A stretch of DNA of 43,581 nt, taken from the NCBI GenBank assembly GCA_947624915.1, contig CANQMF010000004.1, forward strand, positions 1-43,581, in the 5' to 3' direction. The translations under genes and the position numbers were made by a program. Positions 31,257-40,537 of this stretch are shown piece by piece; position 1 is the first letter of the stretch; every line of letters begins with the position of its first letter. The stretch is from an uncultured Bacilli bacterium. Its GTDB lineage: Bacteria > Bacillota_I > Bacilli_A > RF39 > UBA660. Under the pieces are notes generated by a model. The model did not search any database and was not told the origin of the DNA. It saw only the letters and a list, made by a program, of their open reading frames with translations.

Positions 31257-33335
31257 CTATGATTGATAGAAATTATCAGAGATGACATAATCATCTATTC
31301 CATCATAGCTATATGCCCATATCGCTTCTACACTGTCATCATTATTAACTATGGTTTGTCCATCTTCAATAGACATCATATATAACATCGTTGTCATTGC
31401 TTCTACGTCATCTATTTTATTACCAACGACACTAACACCAACCAACTCATCGACTGGCTGTTTAGTCTTAGGATTAATAATCATCCCATAATCTTTATTA
31501 GATACAGTATAATACTTTTGATATAAATTCTTAGATGAGATTGCTTTATTGGTTAAATTAAGAGTAGCTAAAGCAGCATCATTATTTTTAAAAGGGCTAG
31601 AAATAACAATATTATACTTACCATTATCCTTATAGTAATCACCGACTACAATATTACTACCAGCTGTAATAATATACTTATCAATCTTTAATATACTTAA
31701 TGTATCTATGACACGTGCAGTAGCATAACCCAAACGAAGATTATCTAAATCAATATTAGGGTGATTATTTTTTATTTGGTTGTTATCTAATAGTTCAATA
31801 GTATCTATATCTATGTTAACATTATTTAACTCTTTCTCTGTTGGGACCCTTTTTTGTTCTTTTAAAGATTTTTCCCATAGTTCTGTTAAAGCACCGGTAT
31901 TAATGTTAATATATCCATTACTCTTATCATACCAATCTAATCCATAATTAATTAAATTATATAGTTTTACATCAATAGTTAATTTATCATCTTTTAAATT
32001 ATTATGATTAATCTTATATAATTCGCTTTCTTTATTATTACGATCTGTCAAGACATCATATTCTTTATAAATACTATCAATTTCATTTAAAGCCTTTTTG
32101 GCTAATGATGATTCTGATGCATATAGCTTAACATCAATTTTAGCGTTCATATATTCTAAATTTTCACTATACAACTCGTTCGTTTCTTTTGAACGTTCAC
32201 GATAAGCTTTAATGTCAGCAAAATCTTCAAAATTACGAAACTTAATTAACATCGTAATACATAATAAAATGGTTACAAGAACTATCCCTAATGAGCGAAA
32301 ATATTTTATCTTATTCACCGGATCCTTACTTTTTCTTTTAATCTCCATCACCTCACAATAAGTATCAGCTAATTGCTTACCAATAATATGTAGATCTTTT
32401 TTCCGAGCTAATTTGTACCCTGCTTCAGTTAAATCAGGCACTTCTTTATTAATTATCTTTTTAATCATTATCTCAAATTCTTCCAAATTAGAAGCCTTAT
32501 AAACAACTTTATTTTTAGGGTATTCTTCGAAAATAGGAATATCACGAATTAAAGTTGGAATCTTCGATGATAAAGCTTCAATAATAGGTATACCCTCTGT
32601 TTCCTCAAAGGTTGGGAACAAATAAAGATTAGCCCCACTCAAAGCACTTTTAATCATACTAGAATCAACATAACCAGCAAAAGTTAAATTATCCAACTTA
32701 GTACTTACAGCTTTTTTAATCTTCCTAGGTGAAAGCCATAAAGGACTATATCCAAACCAAATAAATTTATACTCAGGTAATCGTTTAGCTAATTCTACAA
32801 AATCGATAATACCCTTTCTTTCAATATATAAACCAATACCAACAATAACCTTATCTTTTTTACTATAGCCATATTCTTTACGAAACGCTTGTCCAGCCTT
32901 TACATCCCTTTCAAAAAAAGTTGTATCTACCCCATTACTGATGGCTTTAATTGGGCGCTCTAAATTATAACTCTCCAACAGCTTTTTAGAATATTCAGTA
33001 GGGGTAATAATAATATCACCTAATTTATAGCAAGTACATAGCCACTTCTTAAATAATGGTGCTACCAAATTACTGAATTTAAAAGAGTTGCGAAAATCTT
33101 CCTCAGTTGAATGGGCATGATAAATAATTTTTTTACCTTTTTTACGCATTTTCTTAGTCAAAAAATACGACTTAGGTCCATAATAATTAACATGCATAAT
33201 ATCAAAGTCATCTTTAAGATTAGTTGTATATGGAATATGGTTATCTTCTAATGCTTTTACTTGATGTTTAATAGCTTTTCCAAGCCCTGATTTACTTAAT
33301 GCCTTATATCCTTCAGTATACAATAAAACCTTCAT
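31257..33335 (-). CDS. Fusion: GT4 glycosyltransferase, TM helix, ApbE-like FMN transferase domain
   Basis: A 692-residue fusion in one uninterrupted frame. Residues 1-335 form a GT-B family 4 glycosyltransferase (GLGKAIKHQVKAL; VGIGLYIERKGIIDFVELA; PTFEETEGIPIIEALSS with the EX7E pair E245/E253). One membrane helix spans about 347-365. Residues about 385-690 resemble ApbE, the FAD:protein FMN transferase: YININTGALTELW, DLDNLRLGYATARVID, ITAGSNIVVGDYY, YGMIINPKTKQPVD and DVEAMTTMLYMM. The glycine-rich LDLGGIAKG motif of active ApbE reads LDLDNLRLG, so activity is uncertain. Topology would put the GT inside and the ApbE part outside. smc follows 32 bases downstream. Confidence 0.85.
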   Translation of the reverse strand: MKVLLYTEGYKALSKSGLGKAIKHQVKALEDNHIPYTTNLKDDFDIMHVNYYGPKSYFLTKKMRKKGKKIIYHAHSTEEDFRNSFKFSNLVAPLFKKWLCTCYKLGDIIITPTEYSKKLLESYNLERPIKAISNGVDTTFFERDVKAGQAFRKEYGYSKKDKVIVGIGLYIERKGIIDFVELAKRLPEYKFIWFGYSPLWLSPRKIKKAVSTKLDNLTFAGYVDSSMIKSALSGANLYLFPTFEETEGIPIIEALSSKIPTLIRDIPIFEEYPKNKVVYKASNLEEFEIMIKKIINKEVPDLTEAGYKLARKKDLHIIGKQLADTYCEVMEIKRKSKDPVNKIKYFRSLGIVLVTILLCITMLIKFRNFEDFADIKAYRERSKETNELYSENLEYMNAKIDVKLYASESSLAKKALNEIDSIYKEYDVLTDRNNKESELYKINHNNLKDDKLTIDVKLYNLINYGLDWYDKSNGYININTGALTELWEKSLKEQKRVPTEKELNNVNIDIDTIELLDNNQIKNNHPNIDLDNLRLGYATARVIDTLSILKIDKYIITAGSNIVVGDYYKDNGKYNIVISSPFKNNDAALATLNLTNKAISSKNLYQKYYTVSNKDYGMIINPKTKQPVDELVGVSVVGNKIDDVEAMTTMLYMMSIEDGQTIVNNDDSVEAIWAYSYDGIDDYVISDNFYQS

Positions 33336-33358
33336 AATACCACCTTTATATATTAAAT

Positions 33359-33388
33359 ATTATATCATATTGCCAATTATATCCGCAA
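33359..33388 (-). promoter_or_regulatory. Promoter of the GT-ApbE/smc/holA run
   Basis: On the minus strand TTGCGG (33383-33388), an 18-bp spacer and TATAAT (33359-33364), 23 bases before the start codon. Confidence 0.6.
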
Positions 33389-33429
33389 CAAAAACATACA
33401 AAGGATAGAACAAGATTAAACTTTTCTAA

Positions 33430-33452
33430 AAAAAAAGATGCTATAGATCTTT
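33430..33452 (-). terminator. Terminator of the YlmC-like gene
   Basis: AAAGAT (33434-33439) pairs with ATCTTT (33447-33452). On the minus strand a run of nine T follows. It begins at the stop codon. Confidence 0.7.
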
Positions 33453-33678
33453 ATTCACCAATATTAACCAAAATAACATCTTTTCCAATTTTCTTTATTT
33501 GATTCCATCTTACTTCAATAATATTTGTATTAAAAAAAGACATAAAGAAACGGTATTTCTCAACCAAAAGAACAACAGCCTTACCATCACCATCTATACT
33601 AACATCAATTATATTGCCAATACATTGACCATTTTGAACATTTATAACATCTTTTGATTGTAGATCTGATAACTTCAT
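33451..33678 (-). CDS. YlmC/YmxH-family PRC-barrel protein
   Basis: A 75-residue protein with one PRC-barrel domain: MKLSDLQSKDVINVQNGQC, then IGNIIDVSIDGDGKAVVLLV, then IEVRWNQIKKIGKDVILVNI. This is the YlmC/YmxH family, small proteins of spore-formers that are often sigma-E or sigma-G linked and whose molecular role is not settled. Length is typical (75-85). SD AGGTGATT fits the ATG. It is a single-gene unit with its own terminator. Confidence 0.85.
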   Translation of the reverse strand: MKLSDLQSKDVINVQNGQCIGNIIDVSIDGDGKAVVLLVEKYRFFMSFFNTNIIEVRWNQIKKIGKDVILVNIGE

Positions 33679-33802
33679 ACAATCACCTAATTAATTCTAT
33701 TCCAAAGAACCAAAAAAAGAACATAACATTTAGTCATGCTCTTATACATTATTTCGATCAATAGCTAATTAAAGTAATGGTATTACTATCACCATTCTAA
33801 TT

Positions 33803-35683
33803 TTAATGTATGACTCCGCCCCACTCAACAGCAGTGAACCCTTGACGCTTAAAAGTTGGCAGAACTTGTCTTTGTATATTAACTTGTTCATTAACCTTTT
33901 TAATATGAATAGCTACTCTTAAAAGTGAATCAGGTTGTGGTTCAATAATCAACTTATTACTAGATTCACGTTCCTCTGTTAATTCAAAATAAACTAAACT
34001 CTTTTTATTTCGTTCTAAAATAGGAAGCCAATACATAATAAATTCATTACTTTCTCGTTCATTAAAGCCTAATTGTTTTAAGGCATTTTCTAAGAAATTT
34101 GTTGCATCTTTACTTTCTACATAAAACCCCTCTTGAAAACTAATATCATGATTAATATTTTCTTCCCAATATAGTGCATAATAATGGCGTCCTGAAGCAT
34201 CCATTAAATCACCATTTGTTCTAGCTATTAATTGCCATTTATCAACGAATTTTGGATAAGTCGTCGTCAAATAATTTTTATGTTCAAAATCAACCGACAC
34301 TTCCATGTCCTTTTCTGGATATAAATAAAGTACCGGTTTAGCATAACCACCAATATATGTTGCAATACGTCCAGTTTCTTTAGTCTTTGGAATATAATAA
34401 TATTCATAACCTAATCCCATACCAATTAGCTGATCCGCAGTTAACTCTGGATTTTCTTTTAATATAGAACTTGCTGTTGCTTGGTTATCTTGAATAACTA
34501 AATAAATACCATTCTTATCATTATCGTTATGCCATCCTGATAAAATAGCATGTAAATAATAACGATCGTCAGAATAGTTATCGATAAAAGTTGTCAATAA
34601 ATTATCTTCTAAATCAACAAGTTGCAACTTATTTTCATCAACCACTACAGCAAAGTCTTTACCAGTCATTAAGACATCACTATATTCCTTACTCTCTTTT
34701 ATTAAGTTACGAGATTCGTCATAAATTTTTACTTTATTATCTTGAATAGCAATAAATCGATCGTCACTATACATGATATTTTCAAACTTTTCACCATTAA
34801 ACACTTGTTTACCATCTTGGTTATAAACTAATTTAGTACTATTTTCCTTTTTTCCAACATTTAAAACAATATATATATTACTATCGCATTCTAAAGGCTC
34901 AATATCGTAATCAGCCTCAAAAGAATAAACTACATCACCATTTCGCATATTAAAGAAATTGTTTTTCTTCTCATCACTTACATTTATAACTAACAAACCA
35001 TATTTAGCAAACGCACTATAATTATTTAGCAATGTATCACTTATATATTCACCAGCTATATCATTATAAATTTTATTATCGCGAATATAATAAATATCCA
35101 TAGTAGAAGACGCTTGAACAACAACAGCATATAAATCATTTAAATGAGATACATTTTGAATATTAGAATAATCAGCATTAGCCTTACCAAGTGGACCTGC
35201 CACTAATTTATCATCTTCATAATCAAAGACATAATAAGTACCATTATCTCCTACAACAGCATATTGCTTAAAGGTAGAAATTAATTCACAGTCATTAGTT
35301 ATACATGTAACCTTACCTATCTCTTCACTATTTCTACTTTGATCTTCTAAACCTGCAGGTCCATAAAAAACACTATAGAATGGTTCTTCATCTTCTTCTG
35401 GCATTGTATATTTATAAATAATAATCTCTTGACCATGTCTTTCAATGTCAATCGTGTTATTTAATCCTACATCATTACTGATAGTATCATTATCATCCCT
35501 ATCCATATGATAATACATAACTTCTACTACTAGCACAACTAAAACAATCAACATAATGGGGAGTATAAGCCCGATATTATTACTCTTTTTAGTATTTTTT
35601 TTATGTGTTTTATCTGTCTTAGATGTTTCAAGCGATGACTTATCGCTATGATCTTCGTTCGATGTTTTTTCCTGTTTCTGCAT
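33803..35683 (-). CDS. Membrane-anchored extracellular protein of unknown function
   Basis: A 626-residue protein. A Lys/Ser/Thr-rich cytosolic leader (1-36) precedes one membrane helix (about 37-57, IGLILPIMLIVLVVLVVEVM). The long outer part has repeated beta-strand phrases (GNGTYYVFDYEDDKLVAG-like, NIYIVLNVGKK, DRFIAIQDNKVKIYD, KDFAVVVDENKLQLVD) that look like propeller blades. The last ~180 residues (KPVLYLYPEKDMEVSVDFE, YYALYWEENI, EGFYVESKDATNFLENAL, EFIMYWLPILERN) match a widespread but uncharacterised domain I know from other Firmicutes. There is no catalytic motif I can name. SD AGGAGAG fits the ATG. Confidence 0.8.
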   Translation of the reverse strand: MQKQEKTSNEDHSDKSSLETSKTDKTHKKNTKKSNNIGLILPIMLIVLVVLVVEVMYYHMDRDDNDTISNDVGLNNTIDIERHGQEIIIYKYTMPEEDEEPFYSVFYGPAGLEDQSRNSEEIGKVTCITNDCELISTFKQYAVVGDNGTYYVFDYEDDKLVAGPLGKANADYSNIQNVSHLNDLYAVVVQASSTMDIYYIRDNKIYNDIAGEYISDTLLNNYSAFAKYGLLVINVSDEKKNNFFNMRNGDVVYSFEADYDIEPLECDSNIYIVLNVGKKENSTKLVYNQDGKQVFNGEKFENIMYSDDRFIAIQDNKVKIYDESRNLIKESKEYSDVLMTGKDFAVVVDENKLQLVDLEDNLLTTFIDNYSDDRYYLHAILSGWHNDNDKNGIYLVIQDNQATASSILKENPELTADQLIGMGLGYEYYYIPKTKETGRIATYIGGYAKPVLYLYPEKDMEVSVDFEHKNYLTTTYPKFVDKWQLIARTNGDLMDASGRHYYALYWEENINHDISFQEGFYVESKDATNFLENALKQLGFNERESNEFIMYWLPILERNKKSLVYFELTEERESSNKLIIEPQPDSLLRVAIHIKKVNEQVNIQRQVLPTFKRQGFTAVEWGGVIH

Positions 35684-35797
35684 AATACCACTCTCCTACT
35701 CTTTGTCAATTATAACATACATTCATATTTAGTTCAATTGATTTATATCTTAATCATTGCTGTTAAATGTAAAAGTAATGGTAATATTAAAGCTAAT

Positions 35798-36640
35798 TTA
35801 ACTATCTAGCAATTGAAATATTGGTATTTTTTTAGTTTCAAAATGTTGTATTTCACCTGTGATAGGATGTTTTATTTCTAATAAATAAGCATGAAGACAT
35901 AGCCGATTAAAAGGATTGTGTTTGCTACCATATTTTCGATCACCGACAACTGGATAACCCATCTCACTCATATGAACTCTAATCTGATTTTTACGTCCTG
36001 TTTTAATATCAATATTCAATAAAGTATATTTATCATTATACTTAACAACATGATAATCAGTAATAGCCTTCTTTCCAACTTTAGAGCTATGGACATAAGT
36101 ATTACTTTCTTCGTATAACAAATTTTCAATATGTCCATCATGTTTAAGACATCCTTCTACAACAGCTACATAACCTCTTTTAATCGCTAATTCATTCCAA
36201 TTATCTTGATATAAGTGTTTTATTCGTTCACTTTTAGCAAACATCACAATCCCTGAAGTATCCTTATCTAGGCGGTGAACAATAAAAACAAGGAAATGTT
36301 TTTTATTAGCATACTCTCTCACTAAATGATACAAAGTATTGCCATGCTCATACATTGTAGCAACCGTAAGTAAACCTGCTTCTTTATTAACAACTAATAT
36401 TTCATCATCCTCATAAATGATTTCAAAAGGAACATCTTCTTTATGCTCCAAATCAATAATCACGCTATTTCCTTTAAATACTTTAAATGGTAACTTTACA
36501 ACAACACGATTATTAACCATAACTTTATGATATTTAAGTAAACTCTTAACTTTATTTTTAGAATAATCCGTCTTTTTAACTAAATAATTAGTTAAATCAT
36601 CATCCTCATTTACCAATAATTTTATCTCTTTCATCATCAT
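35798..36640 (-). CDS. RluA-family 23S rRNA pseudouridine synthase
   Basis: A 280-residue enzyme that converts uridine to pseudouridine in rRNA. An N-terminal S4 domain (NKVKSLLKYHKVMVNNRVVVK) is followed by the RluA core. The catalytic motif HRLDKDTSGIVMFAKS carries the essential Asp. Also seen are NKEAGLLTV, IDIKTGRKNQIRVHMSEMGYPVVGDRKYG and RLCLHAYLLEIKHP. Substrate choice between RluA, RluC and RluD types is not clear, so no symbol is given. Three ATGs run together at the start; GAGGGG favours the second or third. Confidence 0.93.
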   Translation of the reverse strand: MMMKEIKLLVNEDDDLTNYLVKKTDYSKNKVKSLLKYHKVMVNNRVVVKLPFKVFKGNSVIIDLEHKEDVPFEIIYEDDEILVVNKEAGLLTVATMYEHGNTLYHLVREYANKKHFLVFIVHRLDKDTSGIVMFAKSERIKHLYQDNWNELAIKRGYVAVVEGCLKHDGHIENLLYEESNTYVHSSKVGKKAITDYHVVKYNDKYTLLNIDIKTGRKNQIRVHMSEMGYPVVGDRKYGSKHNPFNRLCLHAYLLEIKHPITGEIQHFETKKIPIFQLLDS

Positions 36641-36684
36641 TACCCCTCTATAACATTATAAACTTTTAATGTATAAAAAGCAAA

Positions 36685-36707
36685 TAAGAGAGGCTACTCC
36701 TCTCTTA
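36685..36707 (-). terminator. Terminator of pflBA, overlapping the pflA stop
   Basis: TAAGAGAGG (36685-36693) pairs with CCTCTCTTA (36699-36707). On the minus strand TTTGCTTTTT follows. The pflA stop (36694-36696) lies in the loop. Confidence 0.85.
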
Positions 36708-37395
36708 ATAATTTATCTAATTTTTTTAAGCGATCACCATCCATTGGTGGTATACCATCTAAATGGTAAATCAAATTCAATTTCTTATATTTATCAACTC
36801 CATATAGATGATATGGTAATAATTCTATCTTCTTAATATTATTAATCTTCTTTATATATTTTTTTAATTTTCTTATATAGTCTGAATTATCATTAATACC
36901 AGGAATAATAACTTGGCGAATCCATACATCATTACCACTTTTATTTAAGCATTGTACAAAATTATTAAACTCATCAATATGCTGTCCTGTCATATTATAA
37001 TAACTTTCATCATCAAGTGCTTTAATATCTAAAATAACTAAATCAGTATATTTTAATACTTCATCATACTTTCCAACACCCACACCAGCTGTATCAATAG
37101 CCGTATGAATGCCTAATTTATTTATCTTCTTTAAACAATCGATCAAAAAATCAACTTGTATTAATGGCTCTCCACCACTAAAAGTTATTCCACCGTTAGT
37201 ATAATAGCCCATATTATTAACTAGCTTTTCAACAATCTCATCACTAGTTATTGTATTAGAATTGGCTAAAGTCCATGTTTCTGGATTATGACAGAACAAA
37301 CATCTTAATTTGCATCCCTGCATAAAAACAACCATCCTAATACCAGGTCCATCTACTAAACCCATTGTTTCAATTGAATCAATATATCCAACCAT
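36694..37395 (-). CDS. pflA: Pyruvate formate-lyase activating enzyme
   Basis: A 233-residue radical SAM enzyme that makes the glycyl radical of PflB. The [4Fe-4S] motif is CKLRCLFCHNPETW (CxxxCxxC). GGITFSGGEPLIQ and VWIRQVIIPGIND are family features. Its ATG overlaps the pflB stop by one base (TAATG), so the pair is translationally coupled, and a strong terminator follows. Confidence 0.96.
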   Translation of the reverse strand: MVGYIDSIETMGLVDGPGIRMVVFMQGCKLRCLFCHNPETWTLANSNTITSDEIVEKLVNNMGYYTNGGITFSGGEPLIQVDFLIDCLKKINKLGIHTAIDTAGVGVGKYDEVLKYTDLVILDIKALDDESYYNMTGQHIDEFNNFVQCLNKSGNDVWIRQVIIPGINDNSDYIRKLKKYIKKINNIKKIELLPYHLYGVDKYKKLNLIYHLDGIPPMDGDRLKKLDKLLREE

Positions 37396-39623
37396 TATAT
37401 TGTTCCATGGAATGTCCGATTAATAACTTCTAACTGTTGCTCTTTACTTAAGCGATTAAAACGAACAGCGTATCCAGATATTCTAATTGTTAAAGTTGGA
37501 TATTTATCAGGATTATTCATAGCATCAACTAATGTGTCACGATTTAATACATTAACATTAAGGTGTTGCGCTCCTTTTGAAAAATAACCATCCATAATAT
37601 GAACTAAATTATCATATCTTGTCTCTTCATCAGCACCTAAAGTATTAGGCACAATTGAGAAAGTATTAGAAATACCATCCTCACATACATTACAATATGG
37701 TATTTTGGCTACACTATTTAAAGATGCTATAGCACCACTTTTATCACGGCCATGCATTGGATTAGCACCCGGTGCAAAAGCAACCCCTGCTTTTCGGCCA
37801 TCCGGCGTAGCCCCTGTTTTTTTACCATACACTACATTGGAAGTGATCGTAAGAACAGATAAAGTATGTTTAGCCCCTTTATATAGAGGATGCTTGCATA
37901 ATTTACTATAAAAACGTTTTACTAAGTCAACCCCAATACTATCAACACGATCATCATCATTACCAAACTGAGGAAATTCTCCCTCAATCTTAAAATCAGT
38001 CGTAATACCTTTACCATTACGAATCGGCCTAACTTTGGCATATTTAATAGCCGATAATGAATCAATAACTACTGAAAGTCCCGCTACCCCAAAAGCCATT
38101 AATTTCTCAGGGTCAGTGTCATGTAAAGCTAGTTGACCAGCTTCGTAAGCATATTTATCGTGCATATAATGAATTATATTCATAGCGTCAACATATATTT
38201 TGGCCACAACATCCAGCATACGATCATATGAAGCCATAACCTTATCATAATCTAAAACTGCATCAGTCATTTTATCAAAACCAGAAATAACTAAATCTCC
38301 ACTCATTTCATCATAGCCACCATTAATAGAGTATAACAATGCTTTAGCCAAATTACAACGAGCTCCAAAGAATTGCATTTGCTTACCAACCGTCATAGCT
38401 GATACACAACAAGCAATCGCATAATCACTACCATGAATAGGTCGCATTATTTCATCATTTTCATATTGAATTGAATCTGTTTTAACTGATATTTTAGCAC
38501 AATACTTTTTAAAATTATCTGGAAGATGCGGTGACCATAAAATAGTCAAATTAGGTTCTGGCGAAGAATCTAAATTAATTAAAGTATGTAAAAAACGGAA
38601 ACTATTCTTAGTAACTAACGATCTTTGTCCGTCTAACATACCACCAATTGACTCAGTAACCCAAGTGGGGTCACCAGCAAATAACTCATTATAATCTGGT
38701 GTTCTTAAATGACGAGCAACACGTAATTTAATTACAAACTGATCAACTAACTCTTGAGCTAACTCCTCCGTCAAAATTCCCTTCTTTAAATCTCTTTCAA
38801 TATATATATCCAAGAAAGTAGAAGTTCTACCCAAACTCATAGCGGCACCATTATTTTCCTTAATGGCAGCTAAATAGCCAAAATATAACCATTGCATAGC
38901 TTCCCTAGCATCCTTAGCTGGTAAACTAATATCAAATCCATAACTAGATGCCATAGCTAGAATATCCTTTAAAGCTTGAATCTGTAATGAAACTTCTTCA
39001 CGTAATCGTATTATATCTTCCGTTATTTCTCGCTTTTCTAGTTCCAATAAATCTTTTTGCTTCTCTTGAATTAAATAATTTATACCATATAAAGCAACGC
39101 GACGATAATCACCAATAATACGTCCTCTACCATAAGCATCAGGAAGTCCTGTTAGCAAGCCTGAATGGCGACATGCTTTAATATCAGTTGTATAAGCTGA
39201 AAACACTCCATCATTATGTGTTCTACGATAAGCATTAAAATGTTTCTCAATCTCAGGATTTAACTCATACCCATAAGCTGCAAGTGCCTGTTTAACCATA
39301 CGCATACCACCATAAGGATTAACAATACGTTTAAACAACTCATCAGTTTGAAGTCCTACAATAACTTCATCATCTTTAGATATATACCCAGGTTTAAAAT
39401 TATTTATCCCTGATACAATATTAGTCTCTATATCATAAACGCCCTTTTCTAACTCAATCTTAGCTTTAGAAGAACAAATATTCCATACCCTTTTAGTTTT
39501 ATCTGTCGGGCCAACCAAAAAAGAATCATCACCGGTATACTCAGTATAATTTTCTTTTATAAAATCAAATACATCAATATTATTTTTCCACTTTTCCCCT
39601 TTAAAACCATTCCACTGTTCCAT
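37395..39623 (-). CDS. pflB: Formate C-acetyltransferase (pyruvate formate-lyase)
   Basis: A 742-residue glycyl-radical enzyme that splits pyruvate plus CoA into acetyl-CoA and formate under anaerobic conditions. The twin catalytic cysteines are in [15 protein letters not shown], and the glycyl-radical site is [17 protein letters not shown] near the C-terminus. [16 protein letters not shown] and [10 protein letters not shown] fit the family. Length matches PflB (740-760). SD GGAGG fits the ATG, and a promoter lies upstream. It indicates a fermentative anaerobic lifestyle. Confidence 0.97.
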   Translation of the reverse strand: MEQWNGFKGEKWKNNIDVFDFIKENYTEYTGDDSFLVGPTDKTKRVWNICSSKAKIELEKGVYDIETNIVSGINNFKPGYISKDDEVIVGLQTDELFKRIVNPYGGMRMVKQALAAYGYELNPEIEKHFNAYRRTHNDGVFSAYTTDIKACRHSGLLTGLPDAYGRGRIIGDYRRVALYGINYLIQEKQKDLLELEKREITEDIIRLREEVSLQIQALKDILAMASSYGFDISLPAKDAREAMQWLYFGYLAAIKENNGAAMSLGRTSTFLDIYIERDLKKGILTEELAQELVDQFVIKLRVARHLRTPDYNELFAGDPTWVTESIGGMLDGQRSLVTKNSFRFLHTLINLDSSPEPNLTILWSPHLPDNFKKYCAKISVKTDSIQYENDEIMRPIHGSDYAIACCVSAMTVGKQMQFFGARCNLAKALLYSINGGYDEMSGDLVISGFDKMTDAVLDYDKVMASYDRMLDVVAKIYVDAMNIIHYMHDKYAYEAGQLALHDTDPEKLMAFGVAGLSVVIDSLSAIKYAKVRPIRNGKGITTDFKIEGEFPQFGNDDDRVDSIGVDLVKRFYSKLCKHPLYKGAKHTLSVLTITSNVVYGKKTGATPDGRKAGVAFAPGANPMHGRDKSGAIASLNSVAKIPYCNVCEDGISNTFSIVPNTLGADEETRYDNLVHIMDGYFSKGAQHLNVNVLNRDTLVDAMNNPDKYPTLTIRISGYAVRFNRLSKEQQLEVINRTFHGTI

Positions 39624-39651
39624 GTAATACCTCCTATTCTTGATATAAATA

Positions 39652-39681
39652 AGTATAACATAAAAAACTAATCAAAAACAA
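39652..39681 (-). promoter_or_regulatory. Promoter of pflBA
   Basis: On the minus strand TTGTTT (39676-39681), an 18-bp spacer and TATACT (39652-39657). The GGAGG of pflB lies about 20 bases downstream. Confidence 0.5.
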
Positions 39682-39686
39682 TCCCT

Positions 39687-40463
39687 TTATAAAATCATTT
39701 TCTTTATATTGTCAATGCCACTTTTCTCTAAACGCGATATCTGTGCTTGACTAATACCCAACTCTTCGCTCAATTCCATTTGGGTCTTGCCATAAATATA
39801 TCTAGAATTTAAAATATATTTTTCCTTATCTTTAAGCCTACTAAAAGCATCTTTCACACTTAACCGCTCTTCAATGGTATAAGCATTATTACTTTTATCC
39901 TCTAACTGATCAGACAAATAAATAACATCTCCACCATCATTAAAGATTGGTTCTGACATACTTATACTCTCCTTAAGTGAATTTTCAGCTAAAAATAACT
40001 CATACTCACTAATATTTAAATTCTCACACAATGTTTTAACTGATGGCTCCTTACCTAATTGTGCACTTAATCTCTCCCTTTCTTTAGAAATACGATACGC
40101 GGTATCCTTAATACTACGAGCTATCCTAACACTATTATTATCTCTTAAATACCTTTTTACTTCCCCAAGTATCATTGGAACTGCATAAGTCGAAAATTTT
40201 ACCTCATGACTTAAATCAAAGTTATTAATAGCTTTAATTAAACCAATACAACCAATTTGAAATAAATCATCCATATTTTCAGAACGATTAGTATATTTCT
40301 TTAAAATACTTAAAACTAATTTTAAATTACCATTTACAAGATTCTCCTTAGCTATTAAATCGCCTTCTTTATAACGTTTAAATAATATCTCCATTTCATC
40401 ATTAGTTAAAACTTTTAATGTTGATGTATTAATTCCACAAATTTCTACCTTATGTCGTGCCAT
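39687..40463 (-). CDS. sigG: RNA polymerase sporulation sigma factor SigG
   Basis: A 258-residue sigma-70 factor for late forespore genes. The start MARHKVEICGINTSTLKVL matches the SigG-specific N-terminus, which SigF lacks. Region 2 is ENLVNGNLKLVLSIL, then DDLFQIGCIGLIKAINNFDL and VKFSTYAVPMILGEVKRYLRD. Region 4 is YIYGKTQMELSEELGISQAQISRLEK. Length fits B. subtilis SigG (260). It is not next to spoIIGA-sigE here, as it is in Bacillus. SD AAGGGAG fits the ATG. Confidence 0.95.
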   Translation of the reverse strand: MARHKVEICGINTSTLKVLTNDEMEILFKRYKEGDLIAKENLVNGNLKLVLSILKKYTNRSENMDDLFQIGCIGLIKAINNFDLSHEVKFSTYAVPMILGEVKRYLRDNNSVRIARSIKDTAYRISKERERLSAQLGKEPSVKTLCENLNISEYELFLAENSLKESISMSEPIFNDGGDVIYLSDQLEDKSNNAYTIEERLSVKDAFSRLKDKEKYILNSRYIYGKTQMELSEELGISQAQISRLEKSGIDNIKKMIL

Positions 40464-40482
40464 AATAGTTCTCCCTTCACTT

Positions 40483-40512
40483 CGTTATGACACCATTTTT
40501 CCGTTCTTATTC
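40483..40512 (-). promoter_or_regulatory. Possible sigma-F/G-type promoter of sigG
   Basis: On the minus strand GAATA (40508-40512), an 18-bp spacer and CATAACG (40483-40489). The -35 fits forespore consensus, while the -10 has two mismatches. Spacing equals that of the spoIVB promoter. Confidence 0.3.
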
Positions 40513-40537
40513 AAAAAAAGATACCAATTTTGGTATC
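40513..40537 (-). terminator. Terminator of the metallophosphoesterase gene
   Basis: GATACCAA (40520-40527) pairs with TTGGTATC (40530-40537). On the minus strand a run of seven T follows. It overlaps the stop codon and separates the gene from sigG. Confidence 0.85.

Noticed and set aside
31257..33335. GT-ApbE fusion as a frameshift artefact
   Set aside because: The frame is continuous with a plausible membrane helix and linker between domains, giving consistent topology; an assembly join cannot be fully excluded.
33771..33782. Copy of AAAGTAATGGTA also at 35772-35783
   Set aside because: Only two 12-base AT-rich matches with no further similarity; likely chance.
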